NCBI GenBank assembly: GCA_910587675.1
Contig: CAJUMU010000004.1
Span: 1-64,000 of the forward strand
Length of the DNA: 64,000 bases
DNA from: an uncultured Alistipes sp.
GTDB taxonomy: Bacteria; Bacteroidota; Bacteroidia; Bacteroidales; Rikenellaceae
Reading direction: 5' to 3'
Of the stretch, positions 23,429 through 32,711 are shown piece by piece. Both the position numbers and the translations under genes were made by a program. How positions within the stretch are numbered: the stretch's first letter is position 1; every line of letters starts with the position of its first letter. The notes beneath the pieces were generated by a model, which saw only the letters and a list, made by a program, of their open reading frames with translations, was not told where the DNA came from and did no database searches.

Positions 23429-24388
23429 TTATGACTCCTCGGCCGCGGAGATCGCCCGTTCGATATACTCCACATCGGTGCAATCCTTCGCCATCACCCT
23501 CTTATCCGCATCGAGCAGATAGAGCGAAGGTATGGCTTTGAGATCGTACAGCCGCTCCTTCGATATCGTCATACCCCTATCGTACGCGTTGATCCAAGAC
23601 GACGGGTAATCCGACAAATGTTCGCGCCACGCCTCCAGATCCTCGTCGGGATATATCACCAACACCTTCAGCGTGCCGCGTTCGATCAGTTCGTTGAGCA
23701 TGGGCGACGCCACGATCTGCTCGCGCACGTCGCGGCACATCGGGCACCCGGGGTTGCTTACGAATATCAACAGATAATCGGCCTCGATGTCGTACATGCG
23801 TCCCGACCGCCCCGACTCCGACGTATACTCGAAATCGGTCGCGGCGCGCCCCACTCTGTTGCGAAGCGCCATATCCAGATCGTATTCGTACGGCATCTTC
23901 TCGTATTCATCGAGCAGATCGCTCCGCAGCGCCGCCTCCAAAACGGGAATATACAACTCGTCATTGCGCAATGGCGAGTTGGGGTCGTGCAAAACCACCT
24001 CGGCAAGCATCATGAAATAATCGAACATGCGTTTCGACTCCGACGCCTTGGCCATCAACCTCGACATCGACTCCGACGCCAGCGAGTCGGGAACGTATCT
24101 CCCCGCATACACCGCGAACGCCGTCGCCATATGGGCAGTGTCCGCCTCGGCGATAAAGAGCGTGTCGGCGAAATCGAAACGATCCCAATAGTGTTCGTTC
24201 AGATACGCCGCCTTATCTTCGGGGGAGAGCATCGAGGGGGCCAAGGCGGGCAAAAACACCCGTCCCTGCTCATGCCGCGCCGCCTCATCGTCGGTCGCGG
24301 CAACGTTATTGCCGCCCCTGCGAGGTCCGCAGCATACGGCGCACGCGGCCGCTATCGACACGCAGACATATATCAACGCTCGTTTCAT
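23429..24388 (-). CDS. DUF5106 thioredoxin-like lipoprotein
   Basis: Start 24388 gives MKRALIYVCVSIAAACAV followed by CC, a lipoprotein-type signal. Residues ~55-190 resemble DUF5106 (AYLNEHYWDRFDFADTLFI), and ~200-319 a thioredoxin fold with VSNPGCPMCRDV (CPMC redox pair) and the cis-Pro region AIPSLYLLD. It is probably a periplasmic, membrane-anchored thiol-disulfide protein like TlpA/ResA relatives common in Bacteroidota. It is single, with no cytochrome maturation genes beside it. Confidence 0.8.
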   Translation of the reverse strand: MKRALIYVCVSIAAACAVCCGPRRGGNNVAATDDEAARHEQGRVFLPALAPSMLSPEDKAAYLNEHYWDRFDFADTLFIAEADTAHMATAFAVYAGRYVPDSLASESMSRLMAKASESKRMFDYFMMLAEVVLHDPNSPLRNDELYIPVLEAALRSDLLDEYEKMPYEYDLDMALRNRVGRAATDFEYTSESGRSGRMYDIEADYLLIFVSNPGCPMCRDVREQIVASPMLNELIERGTLKVLVIYPDEDLEAWREHLSDYPSSWINAYDRGMTISKERLYDLKAIPSLYLLDADKRVMAKDCTDVEYIERAISAAEES

Positions 24389-24468
24389 AGTAAGGATATT
24401 CTCGATATGCAAAAGTATATAAAATAATATAATTTATACAACATACGCAACTCTGTTTTTTCGGGTCA

Positions 24469-24556
24469 CAGCCTGCGGAGACCGCGTGTGAGCGCAAGCG
24501 AATGACAGCGGGCCTCCGCGGGGCGAGGCTGCGGCCCGCGCGATTCTTCGAATCGC
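24469..24556 (+). repeat. palindromic element D (family II)
   Basis: Order on +: CAGCCTGCGGAG, spacer, a long hairpin opening GCGGGCC (24508-24514) and closing GGCCCGC (24533-24539) around TCCGCGGGGCGAGGCTGC, then a terminal hairpin GCGATTC-TTC-GAATCGC (24540-24556). It matches elements E and G in the core and shares the overall plan, not the sequence, of family I. Confidence 0.85.
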
Positions 24557-24631
24557 ATTTTCTCAGATCGTGCATCGACATCCGCGTCATCTATTTCAAC
24601 AACTATTTTTTTTAATATACATTATTTTCCA

Positions 24632-24639
24632 TACCTTTG
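24632..24639 (+). promoter_or_regulatory. -7 box for the DUF4855 lipoprotein gene
   Basis: TACCTTTG, 30 bp before the start, preceded by an AT-rich tract with runs of T at the -33 distance. Confidence 0.6.
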
Positions 24640-24668
24640 TTTCATATACCAATTAATACCCCAACGAC

Positions 24669-25736
24669 ATGAAAAACATCCGAACCGTCATCAAATCGGC
24701 CATCCTGCTCGCCGTCGCCGCGTGCACGGCCTGCGGAGGCTCTAAAGTCGAGCGCGCCGAGATCCGCGACTTGGTGCTCATATACGACGGCGGCGACCAC
24801 CGCACGGTCGACTGGAACAAAGAGCATTTCGCGACATACGTCGCCACCGACCCCGCCGACGGCAGCCGCCCCGAATGGCTCTTCGACGGTTATCTGTTCC
24901 TCGAAATATTCTGCACGGCCGACCGCGGTTTCGCCTCGGGCTACCGCCCGCACGGCGCCACGAAGGAGGATTGGATCGGGCTTATCGACAAATATCTGTC
25001 GCCCGAGCGCGACATAGCCGCACTGAACGATTGCGTGGGCGAAATGCGCGAAAAGATCGGCGGCGAGTTCCACCGCCGCAAGATCGTGCTCTCGCTGCCC
25101 GAGCCGCTGCCCAAGCAGACCGACTGGGGCGAGATCGATGGCCGCCGACTCGATTTCAACGACGATGCCGACCGAGTGAACGCCTGCAAATGGTACATCG
25201 ACCTGCTCATCGAGCGTTTCCGCGGCGCGGGGCTCGACAACCTGCAACTCTGCGGCTTCTACTGGCTCGCCGAGGAGGCCACCAACACACGCACGTTCGT
25301 CGCGCAGGTGTCGGACTACATACACGAGAAGGGATTGGACTTTTACTGGATTCCCTACTTCAAATCCGACGGTTACGACCAATGGAAACAGCTCGGATTC
25401 GACCATGCCTATTTGCAGCCCAACCACTTTTTCAACAATTCGATACCCGATTCGCGCTTGGACGAAACGTGCCGTCTGGCCGAGCAGGCCGATATGTCGC
25501 TCGAAATGGAGTTCGACGAGAACGCCGCCGAGACCCGCGGACGCGGAGCGCGCATGACGGCCTACATCGACGCATACGAGCGCAACGGCATATTCGACAC
25601 CCGCAATCTGGCATATTATCAAGGCAACGACGCTTTCCACATGCTGAAAAACGGCAGCGAGCGAGACCGCGCTCTTTACGACCGTCTCGCCCGCATAATC
25701 GCCCGCCGACAGAAAGAGTTCTACTCGGAGCGATAA
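24669..25736 (+). CDS. DUF4855 domain lipoprotein
   Basis: The 355-aa product opens with a lipoprotein signal ending ACTACGG. The rest fits DUF4855, a Bacteroidota/Firmicutes domain with a TIM-barrel look: DLVLIYDGG, LFDGYLFLEIF, LCGFYWLAEE, FYWIPYF, FDHAYLQPNHFF, LEMEFDENA. Acidic residues at strand ends (E, D in LCGFYWLAEE and LEMEFDE) suggest a glycoside-hydrolase-like site, but no activity is established. The gene converges on an esterase-like lipoprotein gene; both share a terminator. Confidence 0.78.
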   Translation: MKNIRTVIKSAILLAVAACTACGGSKVERAEIRDLVLIYDGGDHRTVDWNKEHFATYVATDPADGSRPEWLFDGYLFLEIFCTADRGFASGYRPHGATKEDWIGLIDKYLSPERDIAALNDCVGEMREKIGGEFHRRKIVLSLPEPLPKQTDWGEIDGRRLDFNDDADRVNACKWYIDLLIERFRGAGLDNLQLCGFYWLAEEATNTRTFVAQVSDYIHEKGLDFYWIPYFKSDGYDQWKQLGFDHAYLQPNHFFNNSIPDSRLDETCRLAEQADMSLEMEFDENAAETRGRGARMTAYIDAYERNGIFDTRNLAYYQGNDAFHMLKNGSERDRALYDRLARIIARRQKEFYSER

Positions 25737-25746
25737 TAAAAGTAAT

Positions 25747-25776
25747 CCGTTCGCCGCCCGTACGGCGAACGGATCA
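25747..25776. terminator. convergent bidirectional terminator
   Basis: TCCGTTCGCC pairs perfectly with GGCGAACGGA between the two convergent stops; T-runs on either side are weak. Confidence 0.6.
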
Positions 25777-25783
25777 TAAGAAA

Positions 25784-26947
25784 TTACAACGCCCGCGCCT
25801 TGTCGCCGCGGATCTCTAATCTCGCGCTGAAGATATACCGCGGATCGCAACGCTCCTCGGCCGTCGCCGCGATATGCGAAGCGCGACGCTTCACCCTGCC
25901 GCGGAATATCTCCTTGCCGTCGAGCACTACAGCCACGGGTTCGTCGAGGTCGATCATGTCGTCGTTGAGATTCACGTACAGCGTCGGATAGTCGTTCTTA
26001 AGAATCGTAATGCAGTTGCCGTCGAGCTCCGCGCGCGCTTCGAGTCCCGCCGCGGCATCCTCCGAAGGCACCGACAGCCAGTAGAACGACGGACGTTGGT
26101 TGCTCTCCTCTTGACGCCACACCACCTTGTCGGGATAGGGATTGCGACGGAATTTCGACATCCAGTCGATAGCCACCGTATCGGCCCGCAACATCCAGTG
26201 CCCCATACCCTTCATGATATGCGTCTCGTGCACATACCCCTCGGGGTCGGCCCTGCGCAGCGAGTCCATCCGCTCGCCGTACTCGACGGCGAGTCTGTTG
26301 CGGTCGTATGCGGCATCCAACTCCCCCATCCATGTCATGTAACCTATGTTGCGCAGATTCAGGGGCGACGCCTCGCCCGAGTGGCCCGCCATCATCGACG
26401 CCGCAGCCCACGAGTCGGCCATGCGGGGCGCCATGCGGTATACACCGTCGCCGCCCGCGGAGTAACCCAGCAGATACACCTTGTCGGGGTTCACGTCCAA
26501 TTCCGTCACAGCCGTACGTATCGCCATGTCGAAAAGAGTGTCGATATGCGGACGCAGCCACATGTTCCAGTCGTTCACCGCAGCGCGAGGCACGAAATAG
26601 ACTCCCTCGGCGGGAGCGTACAGCACCTTCTGGTTCTCCCACTGGCCGTCGTTCACCTCGGCGGGCACATTGCCGCCGCCGTGCAGCGATATGTAGAGGC
26701 TGCGGCCGTCGGACGGCTTCTCGCCGAAAACCTTGTACCAGAATTTCATGCGCGCGTCGTTGCAAACCAATTCGCGATTCTCCCACATGGGGCCGCACTC
26801 CTCCCTAACGCGCTGCCGACACTCCGACCACGCCTCCGCAGCCAAGGCTGCGGCCTCGCTCTCCGACAAGCCGCGATCCGCGCATCCCGAAAAGAGGCAC
26901 GGAACGATCGCCGCGGCGGCGCAAACCGTTATAAACAATCTGTTCAT
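25784..26947 (-). CDS. alpha/beta hydrolase lipoprotein (esterase/PHB-depolymerase-like)
   Basis: The 387-aa product has a lipoprotein signal (IVPCLFSGC). The hydrolase core shows the oxyanion loop SLHGGG (~89-94), nucleophile elbow GYSAGGDG (~164-171) and a late His in KGMGHWML. A C-terminal beta domain of about 100 residues follows (LYVNLNDDMIDLDEPVAVVLDG). Such proteins are carbohydrate or feruloyl/acetyl esterases of Bacteroidota. The substrate is unknown. It is convergent with the DUF4855 gene, not co-transcribed. Confidence 0.82.
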   Translation of the reverse strand: MNRLFITVCAAAAIVPCLFSGCADRGLSESEAAALAAEAWSECRQRVREECGPMWENRELVCNDARMKFWYKVFGEKPSDGRSLYISLHGGGNVPAEVNDGQWENQKVLYAPAEGVYFVPRAAVNDWNMWLRPHIDTLFDMAIRTAVTELDVNPDKVYLLGYSAGGDGVYRMAPRMADSWAAASMMAGHSGEASPLNLRNIGYMTWMGELDAAYDRNRLAVEYGERMDSLRRADPEGYVHETHIMKGMGHWMLRADTVAIDWMSKFRRNPYPDKVVWRQEESNQRPSFYWLSVPSEDAAAGLEARAELDGNCITILKNDYPTLYVNLNDDMIDLDEPVAVVLDGKEIFRGRVKRRASHIAATAEERCDPRYIFSARLEIRGDKARAL

Positions 26948-26976
26948 AGTCGATAGATATTAAATTCACCAAAAAC

Positions 26977-27006
26977 CGACGGCCGACCCTTTCAGGCCGG
27001 CCGTCG
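26977..27006 (-). terminator. terminator of the purA-etf-acyl-CoA dehydrogenase operon
   Basis: CGACGGCCG arms pair across the loop, followed on minus by GTTTTTGG, about 30 bp past the dehydrogenase stop. Confidence 0.8.
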
Positions 27007-27034
27007 CTGTTAGCCTCGATCGGCCGAACCGCAA

Positions 27035-28759
27035 TCAATATTGCTCTCCGACCTCGTTGATAAGAGCCACGTCGCTGCCCTCCGAGTTGGCGATATACGT
27101 CTCGGCAGCGGCTATGTAGGCCTCCGTCATCTTGAGCATCAAACGGGTATCCGACACATACTCAGCCGCCTCGCCGCTCTGACGCGCCAGCAAATAAGTC
27201 ATCACGATATAACCTACGCTCTCCACCAGACGACGTGCGTGGAAATCCTTGTATGCTGGGAAATCGCGGTTGATAGTCTCCACGCGCTCCACCATAGCCT
27301 TCACGCGCTCGGTAAGCGCCGCCAGCTTCTCTACCGCGGGCTTCACGGCATCGCAATACTCGGCCTCGGCATAGCGGGCGATCTGCTCTATGAAGGTGCC
27401 CTTGGTGATTCCGTTGATGGCGGCCACGACCTGCAACTGCGAAGTGCCCTCGTAGATATTCATGATACGCGCGTCGCGATAGAGACGCTCGCAAGGATAA
27501 TCCTTCATGAATCCCGAGCCGCCGTGGATCTGTATGGCGTCGTATGCCAGCGAATTGGCGTACTCCGACGAAAAGAGCTTCACCAACGGAGTATACCCGT
27601 CGGCCAGACGGTTGTAGAACTTCATCTCCTGACGCTCCTCCGCCTCCAACGAACGCTCGTGCGAGATGTGGGTATACTGCTTGTAGATCTCCACGAAACG
27701 GGTCGTCTCATAGAGCAGCGCGCGTGCGCCGTGCAACTTGGCGCGCATGTTCGACAACATCTCGGCGATGGCGGGGAACTTGATGATAGCCTTGCCGAAC
27801 TGCTCGCGCTCGTGAGCGTACTTCAACGCCTCGCGATATGCGGCCTCGCACAATCCCACCGACTGCGCGCCGATACCCAAACGTGCGGCGTTCATGAGCG
27901 ACATCACATATTTGATAAGGCCCATCTTGCGGTCGCCCACCAACTGCGCGGGGGCGTTGGTGAAGACCAGCTCGCAGGTAGGAGAACCCTTGATACCCAA
28001 CTTGTTCTCTATGCGGCGCACCTTGACTCCTCCGTCGCGCTTGTCGTAAACCAGCATCGACAGACCGCGGGCGTCGGTAGTGCCCTCCTCGGTACGCGCC
28101 AGCACCAGCGAAATGTCGCCGTCGCCGTTGGTGATGAATCGCTTCACGCCGTTCAGGAGCCACGTGCCCTTCTCCTCCGACCAAGTGGCCTTGAGCATAA
28201 CGGCTCCGAGATCCGATCCCGCATCAGGCTCGGTGAGGTCCATCGCGCACGTCGCGCCCGCCGACACCCACGGCAGATACTTCTGTTTCAACTCCTCCGA
28301 AGCGAACTCGTTGAGCGTCTCGGCGCAATCCTGCAAGCCCCAGATATTCTCGAAACTGGCATCGGCGCGCGACACCATCTCGTTGGCCATCACGAAGCAT
28401 ATCAACGGGAAGTTCAAACCGTCGTACTTGCGGGGCAACGTAAGGCCGCTCAAACCCGCGTCGACCACGGCCTTCATATTCTCCACCGTACCCGAAGCGT
28501 ACTCCACGTGGTCGTTCACCACGCGCGGCCCCTCATGGTCGACACCCTCGGCGTTGGGAGCTATAACGTCGCCGCACACGCCGCCCGCGATCTCCATCAC
28601 GCGGCGGTATGAGTCCATCGCATCCTCGAAATTCTGCGGAGCGAAATCGTACAGATCCTTCTCGGCGAATCCGCGTTCCTTCAGTTCCACGATCTTGCGC
28701 ATCAACGGATGCTCCAAGTGAAACTGCAAATCCTTATTATCTGAAAAGAAATTGGCCAT
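27035..28759 (-). CDS. acyl-CoA dehydrogenase
   Basis: The 574-aa flavoenzyme oxidises an acyl-CoA at the alpha-beta bond and passes electrons to ETF. Visible are CAMDLTEPDAGSD and FITNGDGD (FAD contacts), GLCEAAYREALKYAHEREQFG, the IHGGSGFMKDYPCERLYRDAR segment and catalytic Glu in NIYEGTSQ. The extra C-terminal ~130 residues are typical of the long bacterial class. Its start overlaps the etfA stop by one base (TAATG), so it is coupled to etfA and etfB. Anaerobic Bacteroidales lack classic beta-oxidation, so a butyryl- or branched-chain-type role is possible. Confidence 0.93.
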   Translation of the reverse strand: MANFFSDNKDLQFHLEHPLMRKIVELKERGFAEKDLYDFAPQNFEDAMDSYRRVMEIAGGVCGDVIAPNAEGVDHEGPRVVNDHVEYASGTVENMKAVVDAGLSGLTLPRKYDGLNFPLICFVMANEMVSRADASFENIWGLQDCAETLNEFASEELKQKYLPWVSAGATCAMDLTEPDAGSDLGAVMLKATWSEEKGTWLLNGVKRFITNGDGDISLVLARTEEGTTDARGLSMLVYDKRDGGVKVRRIENKLGIKGSPTCELVFTNAPAQLVGDRKMGLIKYVMSLMNAARLGIGAQSVGLCEAAYREALKYAHEREQFGKAIIKFPAIAEMLSNMRAKLHGARALLYETTRFVEIYKQYTHISHERSLEAEERQEMKFYNRLADGYTPLVKLFSSEYANSLAYDAIQIHGGSGFMKDYPCERLYRDARIMNIYEGTSQLQVVAAINGITKGTFIEQIARYAEAEYCDAVKPAVEKLAALTERVKAMVERVETINRDFPAYKDFHARRLVESVGYIVMTYLLARQSGEAAEYVSDTRLMLKMTEAYIAAAETYIANSEGSDVALINEVGEQY

Positions 28760-29778
28760 TACTTCGAATTTTGCTTATAATACTTAATCATTTTGGGTAT
28801 CACGTCGTTCACGTCGCCCGTGATGGCATAGTCGGCGATCTTGTTGATCGGCGCCTCGGGATCGGTGTTGATCGATATTATCATCGACGACTGGTCCATA
28901 CCCGCCGTATGCTGGATCTGTCCCGAAATACCGCATGCGATATAGAGTTTGGGACGAACCGTCACGCCCGTCTGGCCTACCTGACGCTCATGCTCGGTGA
29001 AACCCGCATCCACGGCGGCGCGGCTCGCGCCTACCTCGGCGCCCAGCACTTCGGCCAACTCGTGAACCAAACGGAAATTCTCTTTCGAGCCCATGCCGTA
29101 ACCGCCGGCCACTATTACGCTCGCACCTTTTATATTGATCTTACGCTCCTCGATCTGACGGTCGATGATCGTAACGGCCAAATCGGCATCCTTCAGATAG
29201 TCGCGCCATGCGATAGGCTTCACCTCGCCCGCGGCAGGCACGGCGGCCTCCTCCTTGCGCATCACGCCCTCGCGGACGGTAGCCATCTGCGGACGATGGT
29301 CGGGGTTGACGATCGTCGCGATGATGTTGCCGCCGAAAGCGGGACGGATCTGATAGAGCAGGTCCTTGTATTCGGTGCCCGTCTTGGCATCCTTGTGGTT
29401 GCCGATCTCGAGCTGCGTGCAGTCGGCCGTAAGACCGCTGTGCAACGCCGACGACACGCGCGGGGCGAAGTCGCGGCCCACGGGAGTGGCGCCAAACAGA
29501 ACGATCTGCGGCTGCTCGGCTTCGATCAAACCACACAACACCGAAGTATGGGGCAGCGTGCGGAACGGCGCGAACACCTCGTCATCGGCCACCCACACCG
29601 TGTCGGCTCCATACTTGGCCAACTCCTTCTCGATACCCGTCAAACCGACGCCCATAGCCACCGCTTCGAGCTTCACGCCGAGGCTGTCGGCCAATTCGCG
29701 GCCCTTGGTAAGCAATTCCAAACTCACGTCGGCAATCGCGCCGTCTTCGAGTTCTATATATACAAATATATTATTCAT
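28759..29778 (-). CDS. etfA: electron transfer flavoprotein alpha subunit
   Basis: The 339-aa protein has the ETF alpha C-terminal FAD domain: IVAGGYGMGSKENFRL, VGASRAAVDAGF, QVGQTGVTVRPKLYIACGISG (split family motif) and the final INTDPEAPINKIADY. It accepts electrons from the adjacent acyl-CoA dehydrogenase and passes them to a membrane or soluble acceptor. It lies 17 bp after etfB. Confidence 0.95.
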   Translation of the reverse strand: MNNIFVYIELEDGAIADVSLELLTKGRELADSLGVKLEAVAMGVGLTGIEKELAKYGADTVWVADDEVFAPFRTLPHTSVLCGLIEAEQPQIVLFGATPVGRDFAPRVSSALHSGLTADCTQLEIGNHKDAKTGTEYKDLLYQIRPAFGGNIIATIVNPDHRPQMATVREGVMRKEEAAVPAAGEVKPIAWRDYLKDADLAVTIIDRQIEERKINIKGASVIVAGGYGMGSKENFRLVHELAEVLGAEVGASRAAVDAGFTEHERQVGQTGVTVRPKLYIACGISGQIQHTAGMDQSSMIISINTDPEAPINKIADYAITGDVNDVIPKMIKYYKQNSK

Positions 29779-29795
29779 CTCTGCAACTTTTCCGA

Positions 29796-30674
29796 TTAAC
29801 CGAGCGTATGGCTCGCAATGAGTTCAACCATCAGTTCATTAATATTCTCGTCGGCCGAGGTCATGCACTTCGCCTCCTTGGCTTGGAACACCACGTTCTC
29901 GATCTTCTTCACCTTGGTAGGCGAACCCGCGAAACCAAGCTGGTTCTCGTCCGTATCGATGTCGGCAACGGTAAGCTCCGCGATCTTGAGATAGTCGCGC
30001 GACGCCACCATAGCGGCGCGAGCCGACTCGGGATCGGCCGCCGTCTCGCTCGGAGTCATGGCGTATTTGTACTTCATGATGCGGCGGGCATTCATGGGAC
30101 GTACGGCGGGAGCCGAAGCGTTGACCGTGACGACCGCAGGGATGGGGCACTCCACCACCTCCACACCGCGCTCAAGACGACGACGGATCACCAGCGACGA
30201 ATCCTTCACCTGCTCCACGCACTCGGCGTATGTCACCTGCGGCAGCCCCAGCTTCTCGGCGACCTGAGGTCCCACCTGCGCCGTATCGCCGTCGATGGCC
30301 TGACGGCCCGCGATGATGACGTCGTAACCTATCTTCTTCAGCGCGCACGAAATGGCATACGAGGTAGCCAGCGTATCGGCGCCCGCGAATTTGCGGTCGG
30401 TAAGCAGATAGCCGCCGTCGGCGCCGCGGAACATGGCTTCGCGGATGATATCGGCCGCGCGGAACGGGCCCATCGTCAGAATGTGTACCGTCGATCCCTC
30501 GCACTCCTCTTTCAGGCGCAGGGCCAATTCGAGCGCATTCAGATCCTCGGGGTTGAAAATGGCGGGCAGAGCGGCACGATTCACCGTACCCTCGGGGGTC
30601 ATGGCATCCTTACCCACGTTGCGGGTATCGGGCACCTGCTTCGCCAAAACAACGATTTTCAAAGCTTTGTTCAT
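29796..30674 (-). CDS. etfB: electron transfer flavoprotein beta subunit
   Basis: The 292-aa ETF beta subunit shows VVLAKQVPDTRN at the N-terminus, the nucleotide loop with GRQAIDGDTAQVGPQVAEKLGLP (cited in part), and VECPIPAVVTVNASAP. It pairs with EtfA; the AQVGP segment resembles both simple and bifurcating ETFs, so bifurcation cannot be decided. It is 53 bp downstream of purA on the same strand and probably co-transcribed. Confidence 0.94.
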   Translation of the reverse strand: MNKALKIVVLAKQVPDTRNVGKDAMTPEGTVNRAALPAIFNPEDLNALELALRLKEECEGSTVHILTMGPFRAADIIREAMFRGADGGYLLTDRKFAGADTLATSYAISCALKKIGYDVIIAGRQAIDGDTAQVGPQVAEKLGLPQVTYAECVEQVKDSSLVIRRRLERGVEVVECPIPAVVTVNASAPAVRPMNARRIMKYKYAMTPSETAADPESARAAMVASRDYLKIAELTVADIDTDENQLGFAGSPTKVKKIENVVFQAKEAKCMTSADENINELMVELIASHTLG

Positions 30675-30727
30675 TGGTTGTAATTTATTGAGTTTTAGGT
30701 TTGTCTTGGTAATTTACGCGCGGCGGC

Positions 30728-31993
30728 CTACCTTACGATCGTCTCGCTGCGGTCGGGACCCACCGAGATGATCTTGACGGGAACGCCCGTTTCGCGCTCG
30801 ATGAACTCCACGTAAGCCTTGAACTCGGCGGGGAAATCCTCGTAACGCTTCACCTTGCAGATGTCGCACTTCCAACCCTTGAACTCCGTGTATACGGGTT
30901 CCAGATCGTCGGTGACCTCATAGGGGAAATGGGCCACCGTCTCGCCGCCGATACGGTATGCCGTGGCGACTTTCACCGTGTCGAAATCGTTCATCACGTC
31001 CGACTTCATCATTATGAGACCCGTAACGCCGTTGAGCATCACCACGTATTTCAACGCCACCAGATCGAGCCAGCCGCAACGACGCGGACGACCCGTTACG
31101 GCGCCGAACTCGTGACCTATGCGACGCAACTCCTCGCCCGTCTCGTCGAACAACTCCGTGGGGAACGGACCGCTGCCCACGCGGGTGCAATAGGCCTTGA
31201 ATATTCCGTAAACGTCGCCTATGTTGGCGGGAGCGACGCCCAGACCCGTACATACGCCCGCGCACACCGTGTTGGACGAAGTGACGAAGGGATAGGTACC
31301 GAAATCGACATCGAGCATCGAGCCTTGCGCTCCCTCGGCCAGCACGGGCACACCCTCCTTTATATATTCGTTCACCACGTGCTCGCTGTCGATGAAGCGG
31401 AACTCGCGGAGGTATTCGATGCCCTCCATCCAAGTCTTCTCGTACTCGGTCACGTCGTACTCGTAATCGTACTGCTTGAGCATCTCGACGTGCTTGTTCT
31501 TCAGTTTCTCGTAACGAGCCGTGAAATCGGCCGCCAGTACGTCGCCGAAGCGCAGACCGTTGCGGCCCGTCTTGTCCATATAGGTGGGGCCTATGCCCTT
31601 CAGCGTCGAACCGATCTTCGACTTGCCTTTGGCCGCTTCGCTCGCGGCGTCGAGAATGCGGTGCGTGGGCAGAATGATATGCGCCTTTTTAGAGATCATC
31701 AACTTGCTCTTCACGTCGATGCCCTGCGCCGCTATGTTGCGGAGCTCCTCCGCGAGGCTCACGGGATCCACCACGACGCCGTTACCTATTATATTGACCG
31801 ATCCTTCGCGGAAGATACCCGAGGGCACGGTGCGCAATACGAAACTCTTATCGCCGAAATGCAACGAGTGACCGGCATTGGGTCCGCCCTGAAAACGAGC
31901 GATGACCTTGTAATTCGGGGTCAGAACATCCACGACTTTACCTTTGCCTTCGTCGCCCCATTGTAATCCAAGAACTACGTCTACTTTTTTCAT
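30728..31993 (-). CDS. purA: adenylosuccinate synthetase
   Basis: The 421-aa enzyme joins IMP and aspartate with GTP in AMP synthesis. It has GLQWGDEGKGK with catalytic Asp14 (9-19), GGPNAGHS, GIGPTYMDK, the switch-region EGAQGSMLDVDFGTYPFVTSSN and GRPRRCGWLDLVALKY. Length and motifs are complete. It heads the transcript with etfB, etfA and the dehydrogenase. A minus-strand TATCTTTG lies at 32033-32040. Confidence 0.97.
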   Translation of the reverse strand: MKKVDVVLGLQWGDEGKGKVVDVLTPNYKVIARFQGGPNAGHSLHFGDKSFVLRTVPSGIFREGSVNIIGNGVVVDPVSLAEELRNIAAQGIDVKSKLMISKKAHIILPTHRILDAASEAAKGKSKIGSTLKGIGPTYMDKTGRNGLRFGDVLAADFTARYEKLKNKHVEMLKQYDYEYDVTEYEKTWMEGIEYLREFRFIDSEHVVNEYIKEGVPVLAEGAQGSMLDVDFGTYPFVTSSNTVCAGVCTGLGVAPANIGDVYGIFKAYCTRVGSGPFPTELFDETGEELRRIGHEFGAVTGRPRRCGWLDLVALKYVVMLNGVTGLIMMKSDVMNDFDTVKVATAYRIGGETVAHFPYEVTDDLEPVYTEFKGWKCDICKVKRYEDFPAEFKAYVEFIERETGVPVKIISVGPDRSETIVR

Positions 31994-32032
31994 TATCCGT
32001 TAGCAATTTATGCAAAAGACATTTTTTGCATC

Positions 32033-32040
32033 CAAAGATA
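32033..32040 (-). promoter_or_regulatory. -7 box for purA operon
   Basis: TATCTTTG on the minus strand 40 bp upstream of purA; the -33 box is imperfect. Confidence 0.5.
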
Positions 32041-32115
32041 ACCATTTTTTTCCAACCGTGTCAACCCGCCCGACATATTTTATCAACATCTTTTGCCGTC
32101 GGGGAGCATCATATC

Positions 32116-32146
32116 GCCATCGCGAGGCGATGGCGGCAGTTCGCCG
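32116..32146 (-). repeat. truncated palindromic element H (family I)
   Basis: A terminal-type hairpin GCCATCGC/GCGATGGC (32116-32134) is joined to GGCAGTTCGCCG, the inner end of the family I core in minus orientation. The rest of the core is missing. Confidence 0.6.
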
Positions 32147-32165
32147 ACCACAAAATACCTCTCCC

Positions 32166-32204
32166 GTCATTCCGCAATTTTCTACAAGGGAAATTGATTG
32201 GAAT
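32166..32204 (+). repeat. AT-rich stem repeat, copy 1
   Basis: GTCATTCCGCAATTTTC, a short loop and GAAATTGATTGG recur with few changes at 32712-32752. The arms CAATTTTC and GAAATTG pair. Confidence 0.6.
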
Positions 32205-32606
32205 CTCTAATGACAAAATCATTTCTACTATAATTAAGATATACGTTACCTTTTGTTCGGCCAAAAGGTAACACTAACCGACGCCAAGCCGAGGGCAATC
32301 ATGCTTGCATGAATTGCCGAGGCGCGAAGGAGGAAAACAAGCGCAGCGCGGTGAAAATCCGCCGCGGTGAAACGATTTCGGGGTCGGTCTCGCGACTGCG
32401 CTAAATCGGATGCTTCGCATTTTTGAGGATCAAAAGTTCGCTTCGCAAACGTTTTCTCGCCTCGGCATAGTTCGAACAAGTTCGGCTCTGCTCTCGGCTT
32501 ATCGAAAACGTTCTCCGATTTTTAACGCTTCGTCGCCGCGACCGCCCTTTGTCCGAAATCCTTTCTGCCGCGGGTTTTTGCTGAGGCATGTGTTTAATAT
32601 ATAAAT

Positions 32607-32698
32607 GCGACTCGTCAGAGTCGCGCGGGCCGCAGCCTCGCCCCGCGGAGGCCCGCAACTCGTTTTACACTCGTTCGCGGTCTCCGCAGGCTGCTGCC
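32607..32698 (-). repeat. palindromic element E (family II)
   Basis: Reverse-orientation copy of element D: terminal hairpin GCGACTC-GTCA-GAGTCGC (32607-32624), then GCGGGCC...GGCCCGC long hairpin, then the CAGCCTGCGGAGACC end. The core matches D almost exactly; the terminal stem differs by one covarying pair. Confidence 0.85.
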
Positions 32699-32711
32699 CG
32701 AATACACCCAT

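Noticed and set aside
32246..32658. Two short minus-strand frames in the repeat-rich gap
   Set aside because: Cys/Arg/Ser-rich and overlapping hairpins; they look like intergenic repeats translated by chance.
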